This document shows, piece after piece, positions 13,501 through 22,914 of a stretch of 64,000 bases of DNA (position 1 is the stretch's first letter; each line of letters opens with the position of its first letter). This DNA comes from Rhynchonema sp. JSB1_4 (Eukaryota > Nematoda > Chromadorea > Monhysterida > Xyalidae): NCBI GenBank assembly GCA_030248065.1, contig JASAMV010005104.1, positions 62,001 to 126,000 of the forward strand, given 5' to 3'. The translations under genes and the position numbers were made by a program. A model generated the notes under the pieces. The model was given only the letters and a program-made list of their open reading frames with translations. It ran no database searches and was not told the DNA's origin.

Positions 13501-14886
13501 TATGTCACGTCGATTGAAAGCACCGCACGTGATCTGTTTGGTGTGCTTGCCGATTATTGGGTCCTTGCTGAAAAGTAGCCCATAATTCAACCGGTTTGCA
13601 TTATTGATCAAAACTTTAGATCAAGACATCAAAACTGAGACTGGTAGATCATAATACAAACACCAACCGTTGCGTCTGATGATTGTAGAGCAACAGATTG
13701 CCTTTGTTGTTGCCAACAGCCAACACCGAACTCACCGGTGACCACACGGCGAACGTACACGCGTCTCTGAAACATCATCGCACATTGAGACGTCAAGTGG
13801 CGTTTCATCACAGCGATAAGCTCAATAATTTCTCGCGAATACGCCTTGATTTTGACATGATCCTAAACCTGGCAGACGCCTAAAGCATCAGTGTGGGTAT
13901 GTGCCCGAACTCGTACCTATAGTTCCACCTGATTGGCGAATTGTGAAATCGTTGACGCATATTATTTATTGAGATCGACCATAAAGCGTCATACTACCTG
14001 CTTTATGGCTGCCATTACGATCTTCCCGCGGAAAGATGCTGTGAGAGTACTTGCGTCAACCAGTTTTCAATCAGTCAGTCACCCACCTGACCCCCATACT
14101 GCTGTCAATATGCACCGTGCGTCGCGTGTTCAAGTCCCAGAGCACAATCTGATTCGACCCATTGTTGGTCACCGCCAGCACATCACCGTCCTTGTCCCAT
14201 GACATCGACGTTACCACACTGTGTGTGGAGTGAGAGATACAGTCTCGCTTCTTTATAATGACATTATCGGGATCGAGCACGCTGTGAAACCCTCCACGTA
14301 GTGGATATTTCTTAACGACATTGTGGCCCCCAATCTGCTGTCAAGTTCCTAATGACCGTCCTTTGTCCTTTATATGCAGTCGAACGAAAAAGCGGGGCTG
14401 CTGATCGCGAACGAAAAAGCGGGGGCTGCTGATCGTATCACTTCAAACAAGGTGGACTGTGAGTGAGCCATAAATTGCCTAATTTTGACATGAAGCTGAC
14501 ATCCCAAATGCATTTCTTGTTCCAAAACAAAAGCTTGCAATTATATACCAACCCTGGCACCGGTATCTCATCGACTTGTTCACCGTGCCGATCGAAAATG
14601 AGCACTTTGTGGTTGACGCTGCAAATCATGCACATTTCTGCTCAAATTCTTTTGTTAACTTTCATTAAACTCTGCTGAAAATAACGCAACAAATTCGTCA
14701 CACAAACCCAGCGGTCGCAATGTGATTGCCTGTTGGTTGCCACTCAAATTTGACAGCCCCGCTGCCGTGCACGCGCTCCGGAATGGAAAATACGAGCTGA
14801 TGAAGAAAAGAAGATTGGCAATGTACTTTGAAAAAAGATTCAAAAACTTGAGTAAAACTTGAAACTGACGCAAAACTGACCTTCAT
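1558..14886 (-). CDS. WDR19: WDR19 / IFT144, intraflagellar transport complex A subunit (many exons)
   Basis: WDR19 (DYF-2 in C. elegans) is an IFT-A subunit for retrograde transport and membrane-protein entry in cilia. The start is supported by a tiny first exon (14881-14886, Met-Lys, then GTCAG) joined to an exon opening [19 protein letters not shown], which aligns with the human N-terminus. WD40 exons follow ([14 protein letters not shown] near 14.6 kb; [16 protein letters not shown] near 14.2 kb; [19 protein letters not shown] near 12.15 kb). The alpha-solenoid half includes [17 protein letters not shown] (5.5 kb), [10 protein letters not shown] (3.6 kb), [10 protein letters not shown] (2.8 kb) and [20 protein letters not shown] (2.05 kb). 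A C-terminal zinc ribbon with CPYC and CAVC lies at about 1.82-1.9 kb. The exon ending at 10152 and the one near 6.3 kb flank a gap of over 3 kb that contains a + strand gene; one small exon between them was not found. The last exon (about 1558-1714) is uncertain. Confidence 0.93.
3150..3310. repeat. TGTG/CACA-rich interspersed repeat, copy 1
   Basis: A WDR19 intron segment rich in alternating ACACA and TGTGT words. Its word order (GTGTGCTAAAGTACACAATG, then AAAACCACAC, then GTGTAAATTTTG) reappears at about 5220-5420, so the two are copies of one short element with a palindromic character. Confidence 0.5.
5220..5420. repeat. TGTG/CACA-rich interspersed repeat, copy 2
   Basis: Second copy of the element at 3150-3310, also in a WDR19 intron. 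Shared words include GTGTGCTGTAGCACACAATG and GAAAACCACACATTA. It ends near CCTTGCCACTG, matching CCGTGCCAGTG of copy 1. Confidence 0.5.
7336..9472 (+). CDS. single-pass membrane protein of unknown function, nested in WDR19
   Basis: Three exons (7336-7755, 8222-8436, 8869-9472) join in frame to 412 codons. The ATG at 7336 was chosen because it opens a basic then hydrophobic signal peptide ([20 protein letters not shown]). The extracellular part is about 150-190 residues with only two clear cysteines (QTCLS and DQCYA). Exon 2 encodes a transmembrane helix (begins [20 protein letters not shown]) followed by basic residues. Exon 3 is a cytoplasmic tail rich in Asn, Ser and Asp with a proline run (PPILPPRP) and a DSGLGDQ segment. 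The arrangement suggests a type I receptor or adhesion-like protein; no family was recognised. The gene lies on the strand opposite WDR19, within one of its introns. Confidence 0.7.
8108..8190 (+). repeat. dispersed GGTGCACC-type short repeat
   Basis: Copy in intron 1 of the nested membrane-protein gene: CATCTGGTGCCTACGAATGG, then CGATGACCTGGTGCGCCACG, then GAAAG. Confidence 0.4.
11090..11175 (-). repeat. dispersed GGTGCACC-type short repeat
   Basis: Inverted copy in a WDR19 intron. On the minus strand it reads GGACTCACGTGACCC, CTGACGATGACC and the perfect palindrome CCCGGTGCACCGGG. Confidence 0.45.
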
Positions 14887-15623
14887 TCGGATTTAGGATT
14901 TTCTTAACTGATGATCCGTTTGGATAACTACCGATGTTATGGTCATGCAAAAGACTGAAATGTCCAAGCGGTTGCCATGACGACATTGGGTGTCACACCC
15001 ACAGGCAGGCGTAAACATGCGCTGGCCAAAAAAAATCCGCACGTTTGTCTGCTCCATTTGAGTGCGCTTTGGACGTCATTGTGGAAGGCTTTAGGCCAGG
15101 CACCAATGCGTACTTCCGAAATGAACATTACTTTGCTCTTCATACTTTCGAATTCGCCTTTATTCGGCTCCAGTTTAGTTGATCAGCTTTATTCAGAACT
15201 GACAAGCTTGAATATGAATTGGGCACAAATACGGGTACAGATGGTGCAGTACAACAAAAGTGATGAGGAATGAAACTGTCTGGTATTGAAAAATACACAA
15301 CCATGCGAACGAAACGGCAAAAACTGTACTCCTCGCACGAACTATGACAATGACATACAGTAATTCAAGTCGCAAACGCTAAGCCTGCAACAACTACCAG
15401 TCTTTAAATACAAACAAAATGGCACACCACATACGTACTGTTGAAAGCAGGGAGCGGAGCTGTGCACCACACAGTCACCTGTCACCCAACCATCTCACGT
15501 ATACATACATACAGGTGCTTTTGGGTCACCACGAGTGATCATCGGATGCATTCGCACTGACGAACACGGGTAGAAACGGGCAACCAAACACCACGTCTAC
15601 CAGCTGCAGAACTCATCTTACAT
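14887..15623. other. intergenic region upstream of WDR19
   Basis: Lies between the WDR19 start codon and the stop of the receptor gene on the same strand. It must hold the WDR19 promoter. Apart from one dispersed-repeat copy at 15525-15585, no coding exon was recognised. Confidence 0.5.
15525..15585 (+). repeat. dispersed GGTGCACC-type short repeat, diverged
   Basis: Shows GGGTCACCACGAGTGATCAT, GATGCATTCGCACTGACGAA and GAAACGGGC, but the central palindrome is lost. Confidence 0.35.
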
Positions 15624-17509
15624 TCACACCAGCCCGACTTTGGCGCCTTTTTCCAGCGGAGAATTATTAGCCCCGGCTGAAGCGACCGTTGCAGTCGGTT
15701 GTACTGCATTGGACGAGACGCCACAAAAGAGCAATTTCCAATGATCTCTCACCGAACTGGATACAATTGTGACCACATACGGATTCTGACATATAAATAT
15801 TAACAGCAAGCTATTGTAGACGGTCAGAAACGGTCCCGGCTCGGCGCCGATCACAAAATGCACGAAAACGTGATAGAACATCCAGCAGAGCATCAACAGC
15901 GCAGGTGTGCCCAGCAGACAACCAATCACCGTGGCACGCCATTGCGCTGCGATCTGATCGCTCGTTTGCGTCGACTGAAATAAGGAGCTGTAATAGCTTC
16001 TGTAAATCCGGGATGTTTTAAAATTGGCGCTGTGCGATTAGCGGTACCTTGTGTAGTACTCATAAACATGCGCCTAGCGGCACTTTTTATTCTGTACAAT
16101 GTTCCATCGGATACCATTCGGAATCGCAACTTTTCAGTCCCAGCTGTGTTCATTCCCGGCAGCTGAGCTTTTGGCCGGCTGCCTTTCGGTCCCAGTGCCT
16201 TACAGCAGTGGGCCGGAAAAGTTCCGGACCTGCCTGAACTCGTCCCCGCACTGAACCGTCATGCATGTGGCTACTTTAGCCACTCAGTACTACTATACGT
16301 GTACTTGTTCGTCTTCCATATCATGACGTTTGGTTGGGATACTTCCACTTAGCTGGTAATGAAACACCGACCTGTTGTTGCGTACGAACGATTCTGCGTA
16401 CACCAATGGTGAGATACAAAGCTGTGATGCAAACGGATGCAAGCAACACATTTACACCACCAACACCCATCAAACCGTACAGTTGTGTATCGGATCGCCA
16501 GTAGATACTGAAACATTGGATATTGTGGCCGTGTCTCAAGTTCAGATTCGGAGTGAAATCTCAGACAGAAACGGGAAACCATCGCGTTTGCTCACCTTGT
16601 TACATTAGTGGGCCAGCCACTTCGTTCATTGATCTCAAACGGTAGTTTGTATTTGACGTCAACGAACAGAGTGGGTGAATACAACAGGATCGGACAGATC
16701 CAACTCAGTGTGATCAGTTTGGTGGCGTTGCGCACCCAGAACTGAAAACACTACTTTAATCAATTCATTAATTTTTCACGCAATCAATCAAAAACTAAAC
16801 TGCTAAATGAATGATATGCAATGAATCAATGCCCACCTGTTTATGTTTGAGTGGCTTCACCATCGCGGTGTACCGATTCAACGCGATCGCCAACACCAAA
16901 TTGAAACTAATGCTTGTCGTAATGAACGTTACGTAGAGCAACACTGGCACCCAGTACCGGCTGTAGTTGACGTACAGATCGGGCCTGTGAACAGCTATGG
17001 AATCGTTGTCCGGCCCAAACAAAGGAAAGTCACTGATATGCGGTAACCCTCGTCCACAGTTTTAGACCCAGGCTTGCCTGAGCACCACTGGCCTTTGGGG
17101 ACGATCTTTGCACGAAATACAGGCAAAGGGCACGCGTTCCACTTACATTATATACGTGGTTTCCAACAAAATTTTCTGGAGCAGCTGTTGAAAATATACT
17201 ACCTAAGTTGCGTTCCACCCAAATTTCTTGTGCTGGATTTCGCAGCCTCCCGGACCCCCGACACCTCACGTACCAAATAAACCAAAAGTCCCTCAGCACA
17301 TAGAATGTAATCAGCGTGAATAAAATATTGATAATGTCGGCGATCGATGAGTGACGCAACAGTCGATAAAACGGCTTCTTCAGAGTCGGTTTGCGGCGAT
17401 AGACATAGAGAACAGTGAAGAACAGAATGTAAATAGGTGCAGTTAACAGCGAACAGCTGTAGATGAAGTAATCGAAGCGCTGCCAGTTCGATGTCACCGA
17501 GTTCCACAT
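15624..17509 (-). CDS. seven-transmembrane G-protein-coupled receptor, nematode chemoreceptor-like
   Basis: Five exons: 17265-17509, 16837-17032, 16604-16741, 16372-16507, 15624-15974. The first three exon junctions were checked for phase. The start is ATG at 17509 (MWNSVTSNWQRFDYFIYSC). TM1 and TM2 are in exon 1, separated by YRRKPTLKKPFYRLLRHSS. TM3 in exon 2 ends with the DRY-like ALNRYTAMVKP. TM4 is in exon 3 (LITLSWICPILLY). TM5 is in exon 4. TM6 and TM7 are in exon 5, with NPYVVTIVSSSVRDHWK as the NPxxY-like end. The short loops and the KPFYRLL segment resemble nematode Srg/Srv-type serpentine receptors. This is a plasma-membrane receptor; its ligand cannot be inferred. Confidence 0.8.
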
Positions 17510-18128
17510 TTTTTCAAATGTTTTTAGCTGTTTTTTTTAACAATTCGCAGTTTGCCTGAGCCTCCTTGGGGGAACGGGGAAGTATACCCTTTCACACGTC
17601 AACGATGTGCGACCCATTTAGGGGCGTGTTTTGGAAAGAATATGCATCGGTAGTACCAATAGAAAAAATCGGCTTGAAACCGCGCGGGATATAAAAAAAT
17701 CGGGTTCTTCTGCTGTTAACAGTCGATGTACCTGTTTGACTTCACTGAAAGGAACCCATCGTTACGTGTATCATTCAATAGCAAAACTGACAAGGAGCTG
17801 CTAAGCTTGAACATTGCATGGTCACCGTATCCAGTGATCTTTATCTGGTGCTTTTGCAAAATGATTACATGTTTAGATATACGTAACAAAGTTTATTGCA
17901 TTATGCCTGCAGGTTTCAGCTAATGTCACGAAAACTAATTTGGACACGAGGCGGACAATCACACTCATAAATACAAGAAAGGCTTCTTGGTTGACATAGA
18001 CAAAATGTCGATGGCTGAATTAAACAGCGGAGGAAAACAATGTCTTATATAGGGAGTTGTGCTGGCTGGTCTGCTGGAAAACTTGAAAACCCATAACCCT
18101 TTTTCCAGGTGTCAAAAGCAGAAACGAA
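17510..18128. other. intergenic region between receptor and DMAC2L-like gene
   Basis: About 620 bases between two minus-strand genes. It would contain the receptor promoter and the 3' UTR of the DMAC2L-like gene. No other feature was seen. Confidence 0.5.
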
Positions 18129-19642
18129 TCAGTCAACAGCAATTTCTGTACTTTTCATTTTCTCGCTCAATACTTGACGGCAAGACGTCAGGTCCTTGAC
18201 ATGGGCGCAGTGGGCGACTCGCAGCCGCTTTAGGTTGCTGAAAACCACAGGCACTGATTACGGTGGAATAAGATAAGATTACTGCTATTTTCAAGAAAAA
18301 CAATCCAGTTTACGGCAGAAATGGATGTATGTGTAGTCTTGTGCGTTTGCACGATTCACGCAAGTACGAAATTAGCACAGGGGTATTTTTGGGTCATGTG
18401 ACCGCTAGGTGCATTCTGGACTGACGATGGTCTGGTGCACCGCACGACTGCGAAAACAGGCAGGTGGTAGAAACGGGCACATAAAAAGCATAGATTGCTG
18501 TGTCACTCACATTACATATGACCAAAGTAACGAATTAAACAAAACACGAGACCTGAGCCTGACGACATGATGTTTCAAGCCCTCATCAGTGATCGCACAG
18601 TTCAGCACCGTCAAATGTTGTAGCGAGTCGGCCACATGGTCGGCGATTTGTTTCAGCGCGACATCATTGATGTCAGGGCATGATTCGAGCCAAATCGATC
18701 GAACGTCGGTGCAGCCAGCTGAAATCAACGGTGACGTTCTTTTTAGGATTTTGTTAGGGGTCTGTCAAAAGATGCAACATATCACTGAGCTTTTCCCGTT
18801 TGTCCTGTTTTCACAGACATGAGCGGTGCACCTGGACAATATCAGTGCCGATGCATCAAATGGCCACGCGAACCCAAAAAACGCTTGTGTGCTGATTTCA
18901 TGCTTGCGGGAAACATCGTGCAGACTATTAGTGAGTGACCCCTCACAGCTGAATGAAAAGGTAGGCAAATAAAACACGCACCCAAATACTCAAATCCGGT
19001 CCAATATAGACTGGCATCGACGGCCTTGATCGCTTCAAGTTGGTACTCCTTTCGATCGATATCGGCCATTACGCGGTCGTAGTTGTCGGTGAAATCCGAC
19101 GAATGCTGCCATCTGGAACGAATAGTTCCTCTTTTTTTGGGTCACCACGTGGCGAACTGGTGCACTCTCACTGACGATGTGACGGTCGACCGTCCATCTG
19201 CAAAAACAGGACGAAAAAACCAACTCACGTGGGAGTTTCGTTTGATTTATGGCTCTTTATCTGCAGTAGTCTTGTATTCAGTGCTAAAAAATTTCACCAC
19301 CAACTTGACACTTCCGCCATTCCTAATCACCCATTGGGCAGCGGCTCGATCGGACCCGATTGCTTTCACTCGCTGTTTGTCGTATCTGAGCGAAAAATAA
19401 AAAAAAATGTTAAAATGAGATGAATTATTTGTGTTTATGCAGCTGAACACTCACTGATTCCAAATTTTCAACAGCCAAAAATGTCCGGGCCATCTGATAT
19501 TGCGATTTTGTTGAATTTCGTGCTTCATCTTTGGCTCAACTCTGCCAAAATTCTGCTGCTGCGTGCTTGTGCTGGGATTGCAGCACAACCAAGATGAGGA
19601 CAGAATTGGCACAGCGCGACGCAAAACCGTGCGTTGCAACAT
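18129..19642 (-). CDS. DMAC2L: DMAC2L / ATP synthase subunit s-like (factor B) protein
   Basis: Five exons: 19455-19642, 19301-19385, 18982-19112, 18553-18718, 18129-18237. The N-terminus (MLQRTVLRRAVPILSSSW) is basic and lacks acidic residues, as expected of a mitochondrial targeting peptide. Exon 2 has YDKQRVKAIGSDRAAAQWV, aligning with the YDRIRDVGPDRAASEW region of human DMAC2L. Exon 3 has KEYQLEAIKAVDASLYWTGF. Exons 4 and 5 carry leucine-rich repeats (DVRSIWLESCPDINDVAL, NLKRLRVAHCAHVKDL). The protein is a mitochondrial LRR protein linked to ATP synthase coupling. The related DMAC2 (complex I assembly) is the main alternative. Confidence 0.82.
18393..18475 (+). repeat. dispersed GGTGCACC-type short repeat
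   Basis: In an intron of the DMAC2L-like gene: GGGTCATGTGACCGCTAGGT, GCATTCTGGACTGACGATGG, TCTGGTGCACCG, then GCGAAAACAGGC. Confidence 0.5.
19138..19212 (+). repeat. dispersed GGTGCACC-type short repeat
   Basis: In an intron of the DMAC2L-like gene. Same word order, but the central palindrome is replaced by another one, ACGGTCGACCGT, so the hairpin rather than its sequence is kept. Confidence 0.5.
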
Positions 19643-20175
19643 TGTGCTTCGTCGAAAATGGAAATTATGAAATCTATGTGGATGTAATGAAAAGAGACTG
19701 CAAAATGAATAAGACTTTGAGCAAACGAAAGTGCGATTGAGCAGAGCACGTGAATTGTTCTCTCGGTCTGCTTTGCAGCATTTTTCCCATCAGTAGCACG
19801 CGTTCTGCAGCGTTTTGAGCAGTGAAACATTGTTACCCACAATGTTCACAGAGCGCCAAGAAGTTGTCTGTCTCTGTCTGCGGTTTATGCGCTGGTTTTG
19901 TTGGGGTGCAGGTGCACAATGTGTTTGCAGCACACGAGACGGCAAGTCAATTTTCTGCTGCATCAACAACAACTGCCTCTGTGATGCACCAAACTTGCGC
20001 AACATATAGTTTTAGCTTTTGCTGCCCAGTTTTTTTTCTTGTTTTCTGAATACTTTATTCACGTCGGGTGCTGATCTCATCTCAATGAACATTGCCAACT
20101 TCGCCACCTTTGATTTTTGCAGCGCACCCCGATTTCAGATACGAAAACCGTGTCAAATATTCGTTCTGATCTGAA
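19643..20175. promoter_or_regulatory. divergent intergenic region (DMAC2L-like / GSTZ1)
   Basis: About 530 bases between two divergently transcribed genes, so it should contain both promoters. One TGAAACAT motif lies at 19823-19830. No TATA box or other element was recognised with confidence. Confidence 0.45.
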
Positions 20176-21773
20176 ATGGCATCCAAACCAATTCTGTACT
20201 CGTATTACCGCAGCTCGTGCTCTTGGCGAGTGCGCATGGGTTGGGTTTGTTTTTGAAATGGGTGTGCAGATGTTTCATAGGTCATTTATTGCCATTCTGT
20301 TTCAGCTCTCGCCCACAAACAGATCGATTACGAGTACAAACCTGTGAACCTGCTCAAAGGAGAACAGGTAATGGTAACTTGAGTTGTGTGCGAGATCACG
20401 AAGTTTCCCAATGAACCTTCTTCGAAAGACCACCTGTCAAATCCGCCTAGTTCCTGAGCACTTGACAATCGATCCATCAACAATTTCCAGTCGAGTGCCG
20501 AGTACAAACGAGTGAACGCGCGTGGCCTCGTGCCGTCGCTGACCACCACCGATGGACAGAACATCAGTGAATCAATGGCCATACTCGAGTATCTGGAGGA
20601 CGCGTACCCTGATGCACCAAGGCTGATGCCAAACAGTGCTGTGGAGAAGGCCAAAGGTATTATAGGTTAAGTTACAGGTTATCTGCACAGGCATGTGTCG
20701 AACATATTAATCGGATCAGCTCGTCGATATTTTTTCGTTGCAAGCACGTTGAGAATTTTTCCATGATTTTGACCGACGTAAAAGTTGGTCCCTGTCATCT
20801 CATCTGCATTACAGTGCGTTCGATCTGCTGTCAAATCGTGTCCGGCATTCAACCACTGCAAAATCTGGCAGTGCTCAAACGTATCGGCGATGGGAATGCA
20901 CAGTCGGCAGAGGCGCAACAGTGGGGCAGGTACTACATCGAATCGGGATTTCAAGGTTTGGTCTTTCGATACATACAGTACATGGTTTGCATTTGTTTTT
21001 TGTGGGATTTTTCTTGATCAATTTGCGAGAATCGCAAACTGAACCATCTGTTTTTGAATCAAACCAAGAATGGTTTGCGACGCTTCATAAAATTGTACGC
21101 CGGTATCAAATTTCATGATGAAATCAACCTCGAACTTTTTTAAATTACTGATTTTCTGAGTTCACTGTGCCATAATTTCATCAATAGGTATATATATTCG
21201 ATTATCATCAAGTTCGCTGCCGCTTTGACACCAACCAGTCAATACTGCAACCCGATGTTTCAGCCCTGGAACAGACCTTGATTCAAACGGCTGGCAAGTT
21301 CTGTGTCGGTGACTCTCTGACACTGGCTGATTGTTGTCTGGTGCCACAAATATTCAACGCAAATCGGTTGGTTATGAACGAAAAATTTTGTATCCTTTTT
21401 TGTGAAACATCAGCGGATCATGGTGTGATGCTTGCGACATGTCACACATCGGAAGGGCCGACGTTTTACGCGGTACATTATAAAACCAGGTTATGTACTG
21501 TATTTGTGTGTGGCCGTCTGGTGCATTCACATTGACGATGCCTGTGCACCGTCTATGACAGCGGGTCGACGAGCGCAATCAAAGTGCTGGCTGCCTCGGA
21601 CCACAGGCAATCATTCATTATGTGCATTGTGTATGACTTTCAGCTTCAAAGTCGGTCTCGATGCTTATCCAACAATTGCACGTATCTACGATGCGTTGAA
21701 GACACACGAGGCCGTGCTCAAGTCACACCCGAACAAAATGTTGGATTGTCCTGAAGACCAGCGAACAAAATGA
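20176..21773 (+). CDS. GSTZ1: maleylacetoacetate isomerase, zeta-class glutathione transferase
   Basis: The enzyme isomerises maleylacetoacetate to fumarylacetoacetate with glutathione, the penultimate step of Phe/Tyr breakdown. Six exons: 20176-20239, 20306-20367, 20491-20656, 20815-20955, 21264-21366, 21644-21773. The start MASKPILYSYYRSSCSWRVRM carries the zeta-class catalytic SSCSWRVR motif. The thioredoxin-like domain continues with LVPSLTTTDGQNISESMAI, where the cis-Pro and ES glutathione contacts are visible. The C-terminal helical domain has SGIQPLQNLAVLK, then TAGKFCVGDSLTLADCCLVP and YPTIARIYDAL. Length (about 221 residues) is typical. The exon 5 acceptor is an ATGTTTCAG sequence. 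C. elegans GST-42 is the likely counterpart. Confidence 0.95.
21508..21560 (+). repeat. dispersed GGTGCACC-type short repeat
   Basis: In the last GSTZ1 intron: GTCTGGTGCATTCACATTGA, then CGATGCCTGTGCACCGTC. The left end is partly lost. Confidence 0.4.
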
Positions 21774-21953
21774 CCTTGAAAAACGAAGACCTTGTTGTTG
21801 ACAAATGATGTGAAAAACTTTTTGTGCGATCTGATACTGTATACCATTCACTTATATAATGAGTTCATAGTGATACCCGAGTTGTGTATTTCTCTGGATA
21901 TCGAAGAACCTTGTAGACCACGGTTAGAAGAGTCTATCTAATTCACTGACATT

Positions 21954-22385
21954 TCACAGAGGGATACAACCGTGCAAAATCAGTTTTATAGGCGTTTTGT
22001 TTACTGTCCACTCAGACTCAGGTACCGTTAATGGATTTATTGATTTTATTTCACTACTTCTTTCGAGCTTGAGCATTGCCAACGCATTCACCAAGTAGCC
22101 CTCGTGGTCATTCGGTGTTAGTGGCCGTCGATTACGAATTAACAAAGAGGGTTCCCTCAAATGAACCGTTCTCAAATAATCAAAAAGTATGGAATGGAGC
22201 CCGAACTGCGTGAATACGAGGACAGGGATGCCACGGTGTTGTGATGATCTGACTTTTGGAATAAAATTTTTGTTTTGTGATGGAATAAAAAAATCGGCAT
22301 AACTCGCTATTGATATCATGTTATAATCCATGACACAGCCTGAAGTGCCGTGAGTGCTTCTTGTGATATAGGAGACCCAGTGCAT
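21954..22385 (-). CDS. hypothetical ORF, possibly a partial gene or exon
   Basis: An uninterrupted 143-codon frame in a stretch with no other gene. It is downstream of GSTZ1 and convergent with it. The C-terminal piece (NKTPIKLILHG) faintly recalls the strand before the oxyanion loop of lipases, but no catalytic motif is present. No clear splice partners were found, so it may be chance or a pseudogene remnant. Confidence 0.2.
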   Translation of the reverse strand: MHWVSYITRSTHGTSGCVMDYNMISIASYADFFIPSQNKNFIPKVRSSQHRGIPVLVFTQFGLHSILFDYLRTVHLREPSLLIRNRRPLTPNDHEGYLVNALAMLKLERSSEIKSINPLTVPESEWTVNKTPIKLILHGCIPL

Positions 22386-22900
22386 CCAGGCAGAAGCGTA
22401 GGGGTAGGGGTCAATCTTTCAAGTTTAGACGTAGACTTATTCATACAATCAGTGTGAGCCCAAGCCCAGCAACAAGTGTAATCCTACGCCTCACCCTGAA
22501 AGATACAGCCTCACTGCCCTCCGCAATGTCCGGGTCCCTATATGCCAGGAGTGCCAGAATGATGCTGAATACGGGGATCCCGTTTCGTCCGTTTTATTTT
22601 CAGATCCGTAATCAGTCTCCCCCACAGCCTCTGCAGAATGAACTGAATTCAAAAGTAATGTGTGTTCCATCAACTTCCGGGTTTCGATGGAAGCGCCAGG
22701 CACTGTGCCAGATACACACATAAAAGCCCGCCCTCCTCCTCCCTCCACTCACAGAAAAACAATAGACAAAGAAAAAAGTAAAAGAAGTGTTATCGTTCCG
22801 TGCAGGAAGACTCCTCATAATAAATAAAACGGATTAAACGGATTAACCGGATTAAACGGATTTTTGCGGGCTGGGGGAAGACTAATTATTTTTCAAAATA
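22386..22900. other. non-coding stretch before the LINE, with ACGGATTAA microrepeats
   Basis: No gene was recognised. Near 22,825-22,920 the words AAACGGATTAAACGGAT and AACCGGATTAAACGGAT are repeated several times, marking the 5' border region of the LINE. Confidence 0.4.
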
Positions 22901-22914
22901 AAACGGATTAAACG

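Noticed and set aside
21954..22385. Lipase gene
   Set aside because: A single weak match (LILHG) without a catalytic Gly-x-Ser-x-Gly segment or neighbouring exons.
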